From Streptomyces kanamyceticus (GTDB lineage: Bacteria > Actinomycetota > Actinomycetes > Streptomycetales > Streptomycetaceae), in contig NZ_CP023699.1 of the NCBI RefSeq assembly GCF_008704495.1, positions 2,728,001 to 2,792,000 on the forward strand: DNA of 64,000 nt, read 5' to 3'. The translations under genes were made by a program, and so were the position numbers. Under the pieces are notes generated by a model that worked only from the letters and a program-made list of their open reading frames with translations, ran no database searches and was not told the DNA's origin. Below are positions 26,224 through 34,333 of the stretch, piece by piece; positions within the stretch are counted from its first letter, which is position 1, and each line of letters begins with the position of its first letter.

Positions 26224-26885
26224 TCAGGAGCGGGAGGCCACCGCGTCGACCGGCAGCACGTCGGGCGAGAGGGCTCCGGCGCGCGCGGTCGCCGCGGTCG
26301 TCCTGCGCCGGTGGTGACGGCGGCACAGCACCTCGTAACCCACCTCGCCCGGCTGCTGGTTGACGTCACCGACGACGACCTGGGCACCCTCGACGACCAT
26401 CTCGCCGCCTATGGTGCGGGCGTTGTGCGTGGCGCGGGCGCCGCACCAGCAGAGCGCCTCGACCTGGAGCACCTCGACCCGGTCGGCGAGCTCGACCAGG
26501 CGCTGCGAGCCGGGGAAGAGCTTGGAGCGGAAGTCCGTGGTGATGCCGAAGGCGAAGACGTCGAGGCCGAGGTCGTCGACGACGCGGGCGAGCTGGTCGA
26601 TCTGTCCCGGGGCGAGGACTGTGCCTCGTCCGCGATCACGTAGTCCGCGCGGCCGCCCTGGGAGAGGTGGTCGACGAGGTGGGCGTAGAAGTCGAAGTCG
26701 TCGGCCGCCTCGATCGCGTCGGTGACGAGCCCGAGCCGCGAGGACAGCTTGCCCTCGCCCGCCCGGTCGTCCCTCGTGAAGATCATCCCTTGGAGCCCTC
26801 TGGCCGAGCGGTTGTGCTCGATCTGCAGAGCCAGGGTGCTCTTTCCGCAGTCCATCGTTCCGGAGAAGAACACCAGCTCGGGCAT
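26224..26885 (-). pseudogene. tdk: Thymidine kinase with a single-base frameshift
   Basis: Thymidine kinase phosphorylates thymidine to dTMP. The first frame encodes MPELVFFSGTMDCGKSTLAL (P-loop), FTRDDRAGEGKLSSRLGL and VIADEAQ, then turns to nonsense. The second frame continues with the missing C-terminal part: VLQVEALCWCGARATHN, the lasso and zinc-binding Cys/His (CWC, LCRRHHRR). On the coding strand the join reads GCACAGTCCTCGCCC where GCACAGTTCCTCGCC would restore ADEAQFLAP. One T is missing near 26618-26620. With it restored the product is about 220 residues, the normal length. Either a real inactivating indel or a sequencing error; everything else is intact, so recent origin. Confidence 0.88.
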
Positions 26886-26945
26886 GGGAAGTTGAGGACC
26901 TTTCGGTACGGGCGTCATGGGGGGGGTGCCGTGCGGGGCGTACGG

Positions 26946-28136
26946 CTAGGAGCGTACTTCGAGGAGCGGCACGAGCTGCTCGACGGGGGTCATGGAGCCG
27001 TGCATGCCGACCAGGGCGGACTCCTTGGGCTCCCGCTCCGTGGCGATGATCGCCACGTCGTCGTGGGCCGCGGCGACGATGTCCCCGATGCGGCCGTACA
27101 CACGTTGATCAATGTGTGGACCGAACCAGCCCGCGGCGATCGCCTCGTCCCTGCTCGCCACCCAGAACTGCTCGCCGAGCACCTCGCGCCAGACGGTCAG
27201 GACGTCGTTCTCGGCGCCTGGCACCGCGTAGACGTGCCGGGCGCGGCCCTCTCCGCCGAGCAAGGCGACGCCCGCGCGCAGCTCCCAGTCCTCGTCGAAG
27301 TCGATGCGCGACGCGTCGTCGAAGGGGATGTCGAGCATGCCGTGGTCGGCGGTCACGTACAGGGCGCTGCGCGGCGGCAGCTGCTCCGCGAGGCGCTGGG
27401 CGAGCCGGTCGACGTACATGAGCTGGCCGCGCCAGGCGTCGGAGTCCACTCCGAAGCGGTGGCCCTTGCCGTCCACCTCCGCGTAGTACGTGTAGACCAA
27501 GGACCGGTCCCCCGCGGCCAGTTGCGCGGCGGCGAGGTCCATGCGGTCCTCTCCGGAGAGCCTGCCCCGGAAGGATCCGCCGCTCAGGGCGATCTTGGTG
27601 AGCGGGGTGTTCTCGAAGGTCGGCGACGACACCTGCGCGGTGTGCACGCCCGCCGCGTGCGCCTGCTGGAAGACCGTGGGGTAGGGCTGCCACGCGCGCG
27701 GCTCGGTCCAGGGGTTCCAGCGGAGCTGGTTCATCAGCTCCGCGGTGTCCGGATTTCGGACCGTGTAGCCGGGCAGGCCGTGCGCGCCGGGCGGCAGGCC
27801 CGTGCCGACCGAGGCGAGCGAGGTCGCGGTGGTGGCGGGGAAGCCCGCGGTGATGGGCTGCCCGGTGCCGCCGCGCGAACTCGCGATGAGCGAGGTCAGG
27901 AAGGGCGCCTCGGCCGGGTGGGCCTTGAGCTGCTCCCAGCCGAGACCGTCGATCAGGAAGACGCAGTTCCGGTCAGCGGGGGCGAGTTCGGGGATGACCG
28001 GCTGTTCGTAGCCGGGCACTCCCTGGTGGGCGATCAGGGTGGGCAGCAGATCGGCGAGCGATCCGGCGCCGTACGCGGGCACGGGGGCGGTGTCGAGGGC
28101 GAGCGGCTCTACGTCGTCCCAGGCGGGCAGGGACAT
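26946..28136 (-). CDS. Alkaline-phosphatase-superfamily phosphodiesterase/pyrophosphatase
   Basis: The 396-residue protein has the type I phosphodiesterase/nucleotide pyrophosphatase layout: metal site VFLIDGLGWE, the Thr nucleophile region FPATTATSLASVGTG, YAEVDGKGHRFG, VTADHGMLD and the final GMHGS. No signal peptide is visible (MSLPAWDDVEPLALDTAPV), so it is probably cytoplasmic. The substrate is unknown. Its ATG overlaps the stop of the DUF5998 gene by one base (TGATG), indicating coupling, and the frameshifted tdk follows 60 bases downstream on the same strand. Confidence 0.9.
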   Translation of the reverse strand: MSLPAWDDVEPLALDTAPVPAYGAGSLADLLPTLIAHQGVPGYEQPVIPELAPADRNCVFLIDGLGWEQLKAHPAEAPFLTSLIASSRGGTGQPITAGFPATTATSLASVGTGLPPGAHGLPGYTVRNPDTAELMNQLRWNPWTEPRAWQPYPTVFQQAHAAGVHTAQVSSPTFENTPLTKIALSGGSFRGRLSGEDRMDLAAAQLAAGDRSLVYTYYAEVDGKGHRFGVDSDAWRGQLMYVDRLAQRLAEQLPPRSALYVTADHGMLDIPFDDASRIDFDEDWELRAGVALLGGEGRARHVYAVPGAENDVLTVWREVLGEQFWVASRDEAIAAGWFGPHIDQRVYGRIGDIVAAAHDDVAIIATEREPKESALVGMHGSMTPVEQLVPLLEVRS

Positions 28137-28723
28137 CAGCGGGCGGTCTCCGCGGTCGCCTCGGACAGTGCCTGGGCGAAGGCCAGCGTCTGGCGCACGG
28201 CGTCGGGGCCGTCGCCCGCCTCGCTGACGCGCAGGCTGAGGTCGTCGGCGGTCGAGCTGCCGGTGTAGCCGTGGTCCGCCTCGCAGTTGGGGTCGCCGCA
28301 GGCCGCGGGCTCCAGGTCGATGCGGGAGACGGCGCCCCAGCCGATGGTCAGGACGACCTCGCGGGGCAGCGCGCCGGGAACGTACTTCTCCGGGTTGGCG
28401 ACGACGCGGCTGACGACGACCGACGAGATGCGGCCGATCTTGACCGACTCGGTGGAGGTGGTCGCGTACGGCGTCGGGGACGTGCTGTCCGCCGCCTGCT
28501 CGTCGGTGTGGCTGACGATGAAGCGCGTGCCGGTCAGGACGAGGACCGTGACGTGCCGACGCACTTCGTTCGCGTCGAACGTGGTCTCCTGGTGGACCAG
28601 ATACGACCCGATGGCCTCACCGCCGATCGCGGCCTCCACCGCCTCGGCCACGAGGGCCGGGTAGTAGCCGCTGCGCTCGATCGCCGCGCGCAGCCCCTGG
28701 GTCGTCGTACCGGTCTTTGCCAT
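28136..28723 (-). CDS. DUF5998 family protein
   Basis: The 195-residue protein starts MAKTGTTTQGLRAAIERSGY, with the core YLVHQETTFDANEVRRHVTV and TGTRFIVSHTDE, then the C-terminal Cys/His stretch ACGDPNCEADHGYTG that may bind metal. This matches DUF5998, an actinobacterial family of unknown function typically encoded just upstream of the phosphodiesterase as here. In-frame starts at 28732 and 28756 exist; I prefer 28723 because AGGATGGAGG lies upstream and the resulting N-terminus is the family's usual one. Confidence 0.85.
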   Translation of the reverse strand: MAKTGTTTQGLRAAIERSGYYPALVAEAVEAAIGGEAIGSYLVHQETTFDANEVRRHVTVLVLTGTRFIVSHTDEQAADSTSPTPYATTSTESVKIGRISSVVVSRVVANPEKYVPGALPREVVLTIGWGAVSRIDLEPAACGDPNCEADHGYTGSSTADDLSLRVSEAGDGPDAVRQTLAFAQALSEATAETAR

Positions 28724-28806
28724 GCCCTCCATCCTACGGCCCGGCGCGGGGCGCACGGTGCCCCGTGGCGGCCCCGGTGCCCGGCGGGCGCGCTCGGGCG
28801 TCCCGC

Positions 28807-31692
28807 TCAGTAGCCGGGCAGGGTGCGCGGCCCGAGATCGTCGCGGGCGGGCGGGGGCGCCAGCCGCACGGAGGCGCCGAGCACGGAGATGCCGTGCGGG
28901 GCGACGACTACGGGCTCCAGGGAGACGCCGACCACCTCGGGGTGGTCGTCGACGAGCCGCGAGACCCGCTGGAGGAGCTCTTCGAGTGCCGGGGTGTCCA
29001 CGGGGGCGGAGCCGCGCCAGCCGAACAGGAGCGGCGCGGTCCGGATGGATCTGACCAGGGACGCGGCCTCCCGGTCGGTGACCGGGACGAGGCGGTGGGC
29101 GGTGTCCCCGAGCAGCTCGGAGGCGGCGCCCGCGAGGCCGAAGGAGAGCACCGCTCCGGCCGCCGGGTCGATGACCGCGCGCACGACGGTGTCGACGCCG
29201 CGCGGGACCATCCCCTGGACGACCGGCCGCAGCTCGGCGGGCTTGCCGAAGGTGTCGGTCAACTCCTGGTAGGCCCTGCGCAGTTGCTCCTCGTCCGCGA
29301 GATCGAGCCGGACGCCGCCGAGGTCGGCGCGGTGGCGCAGGTGCGGGGCCGTGGTCTTCAGGGCGACGGGATAGCCGAGCGTGCGGGCGGCCGCGGCGGC
29401 CGCGTCCGGACCGGGCGCGGGCAGGGCGTGGCGTACGCGAATGCCGTAGCGCCCGAGCAGCTCGTGGGCGTCGTCCTGGCCGAGGGTGGCACCGCGCGGA
29501 TCGTCCTCCCCGGCAAGCAACTCCCCGATCCGCTCGGCGGCCCCGCCCTCGTCGATGTCCTCGTACTCATGAACCCGCCCGGGCTCGGCGGCATCGCGCC
29601 GCCACTGCGCGTACTTGACGGCTTCGGAGAGGGCACGGACGGCCCGCTCGGCGGCGGGGTAGGCGGGAATCCGGTACTCATCCGAGAGGGGTTCAGCCGC
29701 TGCTGTTGTGGGCAATCGTCCCGCTGGGCGAGTGGGGTCTCCCCTGCTCGAGCGAAGCCGAGAGCTTGGGGAAGGGTGGGCACAACCCCCGGCTCCGAGT
29801 ACCGGGACGGCGGCATCGGGCCGGGTACTAGTAGCAGCAGCCAACGCACCCGCGAGCCCCCCAAGCTCGACATGAACCACGGCAACCGGCTTGGCAGGGC
29901 ACCCCGCGGTCGCGGCCCGCAACTCCGTGGCCAGGGTCTCGGGGTCGGCAGCGACCCCGTCCTCCCGCACCCACGGAATCGCGTTGACGATCACCGCATC
30001 ACACGCGTCGTCCGCCAGCGCCTCGGCGAGCGCCGCCCGGAAGTCGGCAGGCGTGGCCCCGGTCGTCAGATCGCGCGGCGGCAGCGGCCGAAGCCCGTCG
30101 GCGACGCACGCGTCGTACGTGAGGAGTCCGAGGGACTCGGAATTGCCGAGGATGCCCACGCGCGGCCCCGCGGGCAGCGGCTGGCCCGCGAGGAGCAGCC
30201 CCGCGTCGACCATCTCCGTGACCGTGTCGACGCGGATGACGCCCGCCTGGCGCAGCAGCGCGGAGACGGTGGCATGCGGCAGCCGCGTGGCCTGCACCGC
30301 GTGCCCGGTCGGCGCGATGCCGCTGTGCCGGGCGCCCTGCACCACGACGAGCGGCTTGGCGGTCGCCGAACGGCGGGCGAGGCGGGTGAACTTGCGGGGG
30401 TTGCCGATGGTCTCCAGGTACATCAGCGTGACGTCGGTGTCCGGGTCCTCGTACCAGTACTGGAGGACGTCGTTGCCCGACACGTCCGCACGGTTGCCCG
30501 AGCCCACGAACGTGGACAGGCCCGCGCCCCGCCGGTGAAGGCCGGACAGCAGGGCGATGCCGATCGCGCCGGACTGCGTGAACAGGCCGATCCTGCCGCG
30601 CACGGGCGCCTCGGGCGCGAGGGAGGCGTTGAGCCGCACCTCCGGAGAGGTGTTGATGACTCCGAAGGCGTTCGGGCCGATGATGCGCATGCCGTACGAC
30701 CGCGCCTGGCGCACCAGTTCGCGCTGCCGCTCGCGCCCGTCGGCGCCGCTCTCCGCATAGCCCGCGGAGATCACCACCAGGCCCTGCACGCCGCGCTCAC
30801 CGCACTCGGCGACGACCTGCGGCACCCGGTCGGCGGGCACTGCCACGACCGCGAGGTCGACCGGTTCGCCGGGGTCGATGTCCCGCACGGAGCGGTGGGC
30901 GGGCACTCCGTCGAGCTCGCCGTCGTCGTCGAACTCGCCGTTCACCGCGTACAGCCGCCCGGCGTATCCGGCCTCCTGGAGGTTGCGCAGCACGCTGCGG
31001 CCCACCCCGCCGGGGGTGCGGCCCACGCCGACCACGGCGACCGAGCGGGGCGTCAGGAGCCGCTGCACGGACCGCGCCTCGGCCCGGTGCTCGCGGGCGC
31101 GCTGCACGACGAGCGAGCGGTCGGTCGGCTCCAGATCGAATTCCAGGCGTACGACGCCGTCCTCGAAGCTGCGCTTCTGCTGATAGCCCGCGTCCGTGAA
31201 CACCTTGATCATCTTGGTGTTGGCGGGCAGCACCTCGGCCACGAAGCGGCGGATGCCGCGCTCCCTGGCGACGGCCGCGATGTGTTCGAGGAGCGCGGAG
31301 GCCACTCCCCTGCCCTGGTGGGCGTCCTGCACGAGGAAGGCGACCTCGGCCTCGTCGGCGGGCGCGCTGGCGGCCATGCCGCGCCCGTCGATGCGGTCGT
31401 AGCGCACGGTGGCGATGAACTCGCCGCCGACGGTCGCCGCGAGCCCCACCCGGTCCACCTGGTCGTGATGGGTGAACCGGTGCACGTCCTTGGCGGAGAG
31501 GCGGGGGTAGGGCGCGAAGAACCGGTAGTACTTCGACTCGTCGGAGACCTGTTCGTAGAAGCTGACCAGACGGTCCGCGTCCGCGGCCCTGATGGGCCTG
31601 ATCCGGGCGGTGCCCCCGTCGCGCAGCACCACATCGGCTTCCCAGTGGGCGGGATAGTCGTGCCGATCCTGCTGATCCGACGGGCTCTGCAT
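28807..31692 (-). CDS. GNAT acetyltransferase fused to ADP-forming acyl-CoA synthetase-like domains
   Basis: The 961-residue protein has an N-terminal GNAT domain (about residues 20-185; VAFLVQDAHQGRGVASALLE is the acetyl-CoA loop), followed by CoA-binding and succinyl-CoA-ligase-like domains (SVAVVGVGRTPGGVGRSVLR, LFTQSGAIGIALL, GSGNRADVSGNDVLQYW) and a C-terminal ATP-grasp-like part (LLGRYGIRV, PVALKTTAPHLRHRADLGGV). This is the architecture of protein lysine acetyltransferases of the Pat type, which regulate enzymes such as acetyl-CoA synthetase. The start at 31692 gives MQSPSDQQDRHDYPAHW. An interspersed repeat is inserted in frame in the middle (29704-29789), producing the atypical stretch CAHPSPSSRLRSSRGDPTRP. 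Confidence 0.88.
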   Translation of the reverse strand: MQSPSDQQDRHDYPAHWEADVVLRDGGTARIRPIRAADADRLVSFYEQVSDESKYYRFFAPYPRLSAKDVHRFTHHDQVDRVGLAATVGGEFIATVRYDRIDGRGMAASAPADEAEVAFLVQDAHQGRGVASALLEHIAAVARERGIRRFVAEVLPANTKMIKVFTDAGYQQKRSFEDGVVRLEFDLEPTDRSLVVQRAREHRAEARSVQRLLTPRSVAVVGVGRTPGGVGRSVLRNLQEAGYAGRLYAVNGEFDDDGELDGVPAHRSVRDIDPGEPVDLAVVAVPADRVPQVVAECGERGVQGLVVISAGYAESGADGRERQRELVRQARSYGMRIIGPNAFGVINTSPEVRLNASLAPEAPVRGRIGLFTQSGAIGIALLSGLHRRGAGLSTFVGSGNRADVSGNDVLQYWYEDPDTDVTLMYLETIGNPRKFTRLARRSATAKPLVVVQGARHSGIAPTGHAVQATRLPHATVSALLRQAGVIRVDTVTEMVDAGLLLAGQPLPAGPRVGILGNSESLGLLTYDACVADGLRPLPPRDLTTGATPADFRAALAEALADDACDAVIVNAIPWVREDGVAADPETLATELRAATAGCPAKPVAVVHVELGGLAGALAAATSTRPDAAVPVLGAGGCAHPSPSSRLRSSRGDPTRPAGRLPTTAAAEPLSDEYRIPAYPAAERAVRALSEAVKYAQWRRDAAEPGRVHEYEDIDEGGAAERIGELLAGEDDPRGATLGQDDAHELLGRYGIRVRHALPAPGPDAAAAAARTLGYPVALKTTAPHLRHRADLGGVRLDLADEEQLRRAYQELTDTFGKPAELRPVVQGMVPRGVDTVVRAVIDPAAGAVLSFGLAGAASELLGDTAHRLVPVTDREAASLVRSIRTAPLLFGWRGSAPVDTPALEELLQRVSRLVDDHPEVVGVSLEPVVVAPHGISVLGASVRLAPPPARDDLGPRTLPGY
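29704..29789. repeat. Nested interspersed repeat inside the acetyltransferase gene
   Basis: The outer part, GTTGTGGGCAATCGTCCCGC with a later GGGTGGGCACAACCCC, and the inner part, CCCCTGCTCGAGCGAAGCCG then AGAGCTTGGGG, are two sequences I recognise as dispersed, usually intergenic, Streptomyces repeats, here nested. The inner part can fold (CTCGAG...CTCGG and CCCC...GGGG). The host frame stays open through it. Recognition is from memory; borders are approximate. Confidence 0.65.
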
Positions 31693-31804
31693 GGGGCCAG
31701 GGTACGGGTCGCGCGTCCGCTGGGGCCGGGGCAGGCTAGGACAGGTCGAAAGGCGGCCGGGAGCGGGACGTACGTCCGGCAGAGCACCCGTGACGGCATG
31801 AGAC

Positions 31805-31820
31805 ACTGGTCTAGACAAGT
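31805..31820. promoter_or_regulatory. DasR-type operator (dre) upstream of the HPr gene
   Basis: ACTGGTCTAGACAAGT matches the published dre consensus A(G/C)TGGTCTAGACCA(G/C)T at 14 of 16 positions, with the core TGGTCTAGAC intact. It lies 27 bases upstream of the HPr start. DasR is the GntR-family, glucosamine-6-phosphate-responsive repressor of PTS and chitin genes in Streptomyces. Confidence 0.85.
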
Positions 31821-31847
31821 GTGAAACACCTGGAAGGGCAGCAACAC

Positions 31848-32129
31848 ATGGCTGAGCGCCGCGTCAACGTCGGCTGGGCCGAGGGCCTTCACGCCCGACC
31901 CGCCTCCATCTTCGTCCGCGCGGCCACGGCCGCCGGCGTCCCCGTGACGATCGCCAAGGCCGACGGCAACCCGGTCAACGCCGCCTCGATGCTCGCGGTG
32001 CTCGGCCTGGGCGCCCAGGGCGGCGAGGAGATCGTGCTCGCCTCCGACGCCGAGGGCGCGGACGCCGCCCTCGACCGCCTGGCGAAGCTCGTCGCCGAGG
32101 GCCTCGAGGAGCTCCCGGAGACGGTCTAG
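31848..32129 (+). CDS. ptsH: HPr phosphocarrier of the phosphotransferase system
   Basis: The 93-residue HPr accepts phosphate from enzyme I and passes it to sugar-specific EIIA proteins. The catalytic His15 lies in GLHARPASIF, and Ser47 in NAASMLAVL occupies the regulatory serine position. I chose ATG at 31848 (MAERRVNVGW) with GGAAGGG upstream. The gene is monocistronic, bounded by the dre operator at 31805-31820 and a perfect palindromic terminator at 32147-32190, matching known control of ptsH by DasR. Confidence 0.95.
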   Translation: MAERRVNVGWAEGLHARPASIFVRAATAAGVPVTIAKADGNPVNAASMLAVLGLGAQGGEEIVLASDAEGADAALDRLAKLVAEGLEELPETV

Positions 32130-32146
32130 GACACGTTCCACGAAAC

Positions 32147-32190
32147 ACGTCGATGGGGTCACCCGGAATTCCGGGTGACCCCATCGACGT
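32147..32190. terminator. Perfect palindromic terminator after ptsH
   Basis: A 44-base perfect palindrome, ACGTCGATGGGGTCACCCGG-AATT-complement, starts 18 bases past the ptsH stop. It can act in both directions, serving the convergent GntR gene as well. Confidence 0.9.
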
Positions 32191-32205
32191 ATTCCCCATC
32201 AATGC

Positions 32206-32255
32206 ATGCGCGGGGAAACAAAAAGACAAAGAGGGAAAGGGGAAAGGGCCTCTTT
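32206..32255. other. A-rich polypurine tract downstream of the GntR gene
   Basis: The stretch reads almost entirely as purines on the plus strand (GGGGAAACAAAAAGACAAAG, then AGGGAAAGGGGAAAGGG), followed by CCTCTTTTTGGGCCTC. It is strikingly A-rich for this chromosome and lies between the ptsH terminator and the GntR stop. AGGCC-type arms around CTTTTT may form a second terminator with a U-run for the minus-strand GntR gene. Confidence 0.5.
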
Positions 32256-32296
32256 TTGGGCCTCTCTTTGCGTACGTCTTGTATACGGCGCCCGTG

Positions 32297-32983
32297 TTAA
32301 TTCGGGAGCGCCGCCGTGTTTACGGCAGGTTGCACTTCGCTCACACCGTCGCCCCGCACCGGTGGGCGCAATCGGTACGCGCCCTTCGCCCGCTCCACGT
32401 GCGCCGCGGTCAGCGCCCTGGCGCGCTCCGCGTCCCCGCGGGACACCGCGTCGACGATCGCCGCCCGCTCGGACCACGACTCCGGAGAGGCCGCCCGGGC
32501 CTCCACGACGTACATCCAGTCGACCTTGCGCCGCAGCTGGGTGAGCAGCACGCCGATGCCGGGGCCGCCGGACGCCTGGGCGAGCGTCTCGTGGAACCAG
32601 CCCACCAGCGAGCGCAGATCCTCCCCCTGCCCGCGCCGTGAGCGGTCCTGGCCGAGCCTGACCAGGCCGCGAAGGACCTTGAGGTGCGCCTCGGTGCGGT
32701 GCTGCGCCGCGCGCGCCGCCGCGAGCGGTTCCAGCAGCGCCCGGACCTCCAGGAGGTCGGCGGCCTCCCGCCCGGTGGGCTCGGCCACGCACGCGCCCGC
32801 GTGCCTGCGGGTCACCACGAAACCCTCCGCCTCCAGGGTGCGCAGCGCCTCGCGCACGGGAACGCGCGATACTCCGTAGCGTCGCGCGAGGAGTTCCTCG
32901 GTGAGCCGGCCGCCCCGTTCATGGACGCCGGAGACGATGTCGTCCCGGATGGCCGTGCAGACCGATTGCGCGGGAATGCGCAT
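32297..32983 (-). CDS. GntR-family transcriptional regulator (FadR/FCD type)
   Basis: The 228-residue regulator has an N-terminal winged helix (RLTEELLARRYGVSRVPVREALRTLEAEGFVV, of which the recognition helix is SRVPVREAL) and a C-terminal all-helical FCD effector domain (LLEVRALLEPLAAARAA, FHETLAQASGGPGI). The FCD family binds carboxylate effectors via a metal site. The target genes are unknown; it is convergent with ptsH. ATG at 32983 has GGAGG seven bases upstream. Confidence 0.92.
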   Translation of the reverse strand: MRIPAQSVCTAIRDDIVSGVHERGGRLTEELLARRYGVSRVPVREALRTLEAEGFVVTRRHAGACVAEPTGREAADLLEVRALLEPLAAARAAQHRTEAHLKVLRGLVRLGQDRSRRGQGEDLRSLVGWFHETLAQASGGPGIGVLLTQLRRKVDWMYVVEARAASPESWSERAAIVDAVSRGDAERARALTAAHVERAKGAYRLRPPVRGDGVSEVQPAVNTAALPN

Positions 32984-33105
32984 GACCCAACCTCCGCCTT
33001 AATCCCCGCGAAACGCGGTCGATTGACGCTCGCCCGTCGACTCTATTGCAGGGCGCGGTGATTTCCGACGGCGGGCCGAAATTCATGGATGCCTTTTGGC
33101 CAAGA

Positions 33106-33140
33106 CGAAAGCCCCGGCTCCAGTGGAGCCGGGGCTTTCG
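33106..33140. terminator. Terminator downstream of the M23 peptidase gene
   Basis: A perfect inverted repeat CGAAAGCCCCGGCTCCA and its complement, with a one-base centre, lies just past the peptidase stop codon (minus strand). Confidence 0.9.
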
Positions 33141-33161
33141 GTGCGTCGCGGAGGGGGCGGG

Positions 33162-33962
33162 TCAGACGTTGACGCCGTGCCCGCGCAGGTACGCGATGGG
33201 GTCCATGTCCGAGCCGTAGTCGGCGCCGGTGCGGGCCTCGAAGTGGAGGTGGGGGCCACTGGAGTTGCCGGTGGAGCCCGAGAGGCCGATCTGCTGGCCC
33301 GGGGTGACCGTCTGGCCGACGGTGACGCCGAGGGACGACATGTGGCCGTACTGGGTGTACGTGCCGTCGTTCATCTTGATGACCACGTTGTTGCCGTAGG
33401 CGCCGCCCCAGCCGGCCTCGACGACGGTGCCGGAGCCGACCGCGTGGACCGAGGTGCCGGACGCGGCGTGGAAGTCGATGCCGGTGTGGCTGCCGGAGGA
33501 CCACATGGCGCCACCGGTCTGGTAGCCCGTGGAGACGTACGAGCCGGAGATCGGGGCGACGAAGGTGTTCAGGCGCTTGCGCTCGGCCTCGCGGGCGGCG
33601 CGCTCCTTGGCCTCGCGCTCCTCCTTGGCCTTGGCCTTCGCCTTGGCCTCGGCCTTGCGCTTCTCCTCGGCGGCCTGCTTCTTGGCGGCCTCTTCGGCCT
33701 TCTTCGCGGCAGCGGCGTCGTCGGCGGCCTGCTTCTGCGCGGCGGCCTGGGCGTCGACGCTCTCGGCGAGCGAGTCGCCCACGGAGATGGCCTGGGTGAG
33801 GCCGGTGTGCTCGACGGCGGCGTCTTCGGCGGCGAGCGCCGGAGCGGCCAGGCCTCCGATGACACCGGTGGTGGTGAGCGCGGCGACGCCCGCTACGTTC
33901 GCGGTGGTACGCGTGAGGCGGCTCGGACGACGGTGCTTCCCGGTGGCACGGGTGAACGCCAT
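33162..33962 (-). CDS. Secreted M23-family (lysostaphin-type) peptidoglycan endopeptidase
   Basis: The 266-residue protein has an Arg-rich signal peptide with hydrophobic core (VAGVAALTTTGVIGGLAAPALAA), a long Ala/Lys/Glu coiled coil (about residues 70-130), and a C-terminal M23 domain. Zinc ligands are visible in SHTGIDFHA (HxxxD) and PHLHFEA (HxH). It cleaves cross-bridges in peptidoglycan. The long 5' leader carries a ydaO-type c-di-AMP riboswitch at 33990-34128, a standard arrangement for cell-wall hydrolases in Streptomyces. It is transcribed alone and ends in a strong terminator. Confidence 0.94.
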   Translation of the reverse strand: MAFTRATGKHRRPSRLTRTTANVAGVAALTTTGVIGGLAAPALAAEDAAVEHTGLTQAISVGDSLAESVDAQAAAQKQAADDAAAAKKAEEAAKKQAAEEKRKAEAKAKAKAKEEREAKERAAREAERKRLNTFVAPISGSYVSTGYQTGGAMWSSGSHTGIDFHAASGTSVHAVGSGTVVEAGWGGAYGNNVVIKMNDGTYTQYGHMSSLGVTVGQTVTPGQQIGLSGSTGNSSGPHLHFEARTGADYGSDMDPIAYLRGHGVNV

Positions 33963-33989
33963 GAAGCGGCTGATCCTTTCCTTCCTTCT

Positions 33990-34128
33990 CGCCTACCGGG
34001 TTAGCTGACGGGTTCGGAGCAGGAAGGTCTCCTACGAGTTCCTCGCCTCGCGGCAAGGTTCCCGATTCACCCCAGGGGACGTGTGGGTCCCCGGCTCCCC
34101 TGGCTCGCGCCGTACGGGGACTCGGCGA
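33990..34128 (-). promoter_or_regulatory. c-di-AMP riboswitch (ydaO/yuaA type)
   Basis: On the minus strand the leader reads CGCCGAGTCCCCG, GGGGAGCCGGGGACC, CCCTGGGGTGAATC, and near the 3' end ACCCGTCAGCTAACCCGGTA. These match the conserved blocks of the ydaO/yuaA riboswitch as found upstream of actinobacterial cell-wall hydrolase genes. In the known class, c-di-AMP binding turns expression off. It ends 27 bases before the peptidase ATG. Confidence 0.85.
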
Positions 34129-34270
34129 TGACTGTCCGGTGCCGCGGATGCGACGTACTGCGTGACGGACAGCCGGATTGAAGCTAAACGGACCGTCTTT
34201 CAATCGACAAACAGAACTAGCTTTTTGTAGCGCACGCCACAGGGCAGACAGGCAACCTCCATATGAATTC

Positions 34271-34323
34271 GGACATATGGGGACCCCAGCGGCCACTTCG
34301 GCCACCGGGGTCCCGATATGTCC
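34271..34323. terminator. Imperfect hairpin downstream of the M16 peptidase pair
   Basis: Two 24-base arms (GGACATATGGGGACCCC... and its near complement ...GGGGTCCCGATATGTCC) flank a short loop with a few mismatches. It lies just beyond the stop codon of the minus-strand M16 gene and is a likely terminator. Confidence 0.8.
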
Positions 34324-34333
34324 TGACTGCCCC

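Noticed and set aside
28717..31824. A 1035-codon plus-strand frame opposite the acetyltransferase fusion
   Set aside because: The minus strand encodes recognisable GNAT and CoA-synthetase domains; the plus frame is a mirror artefact.
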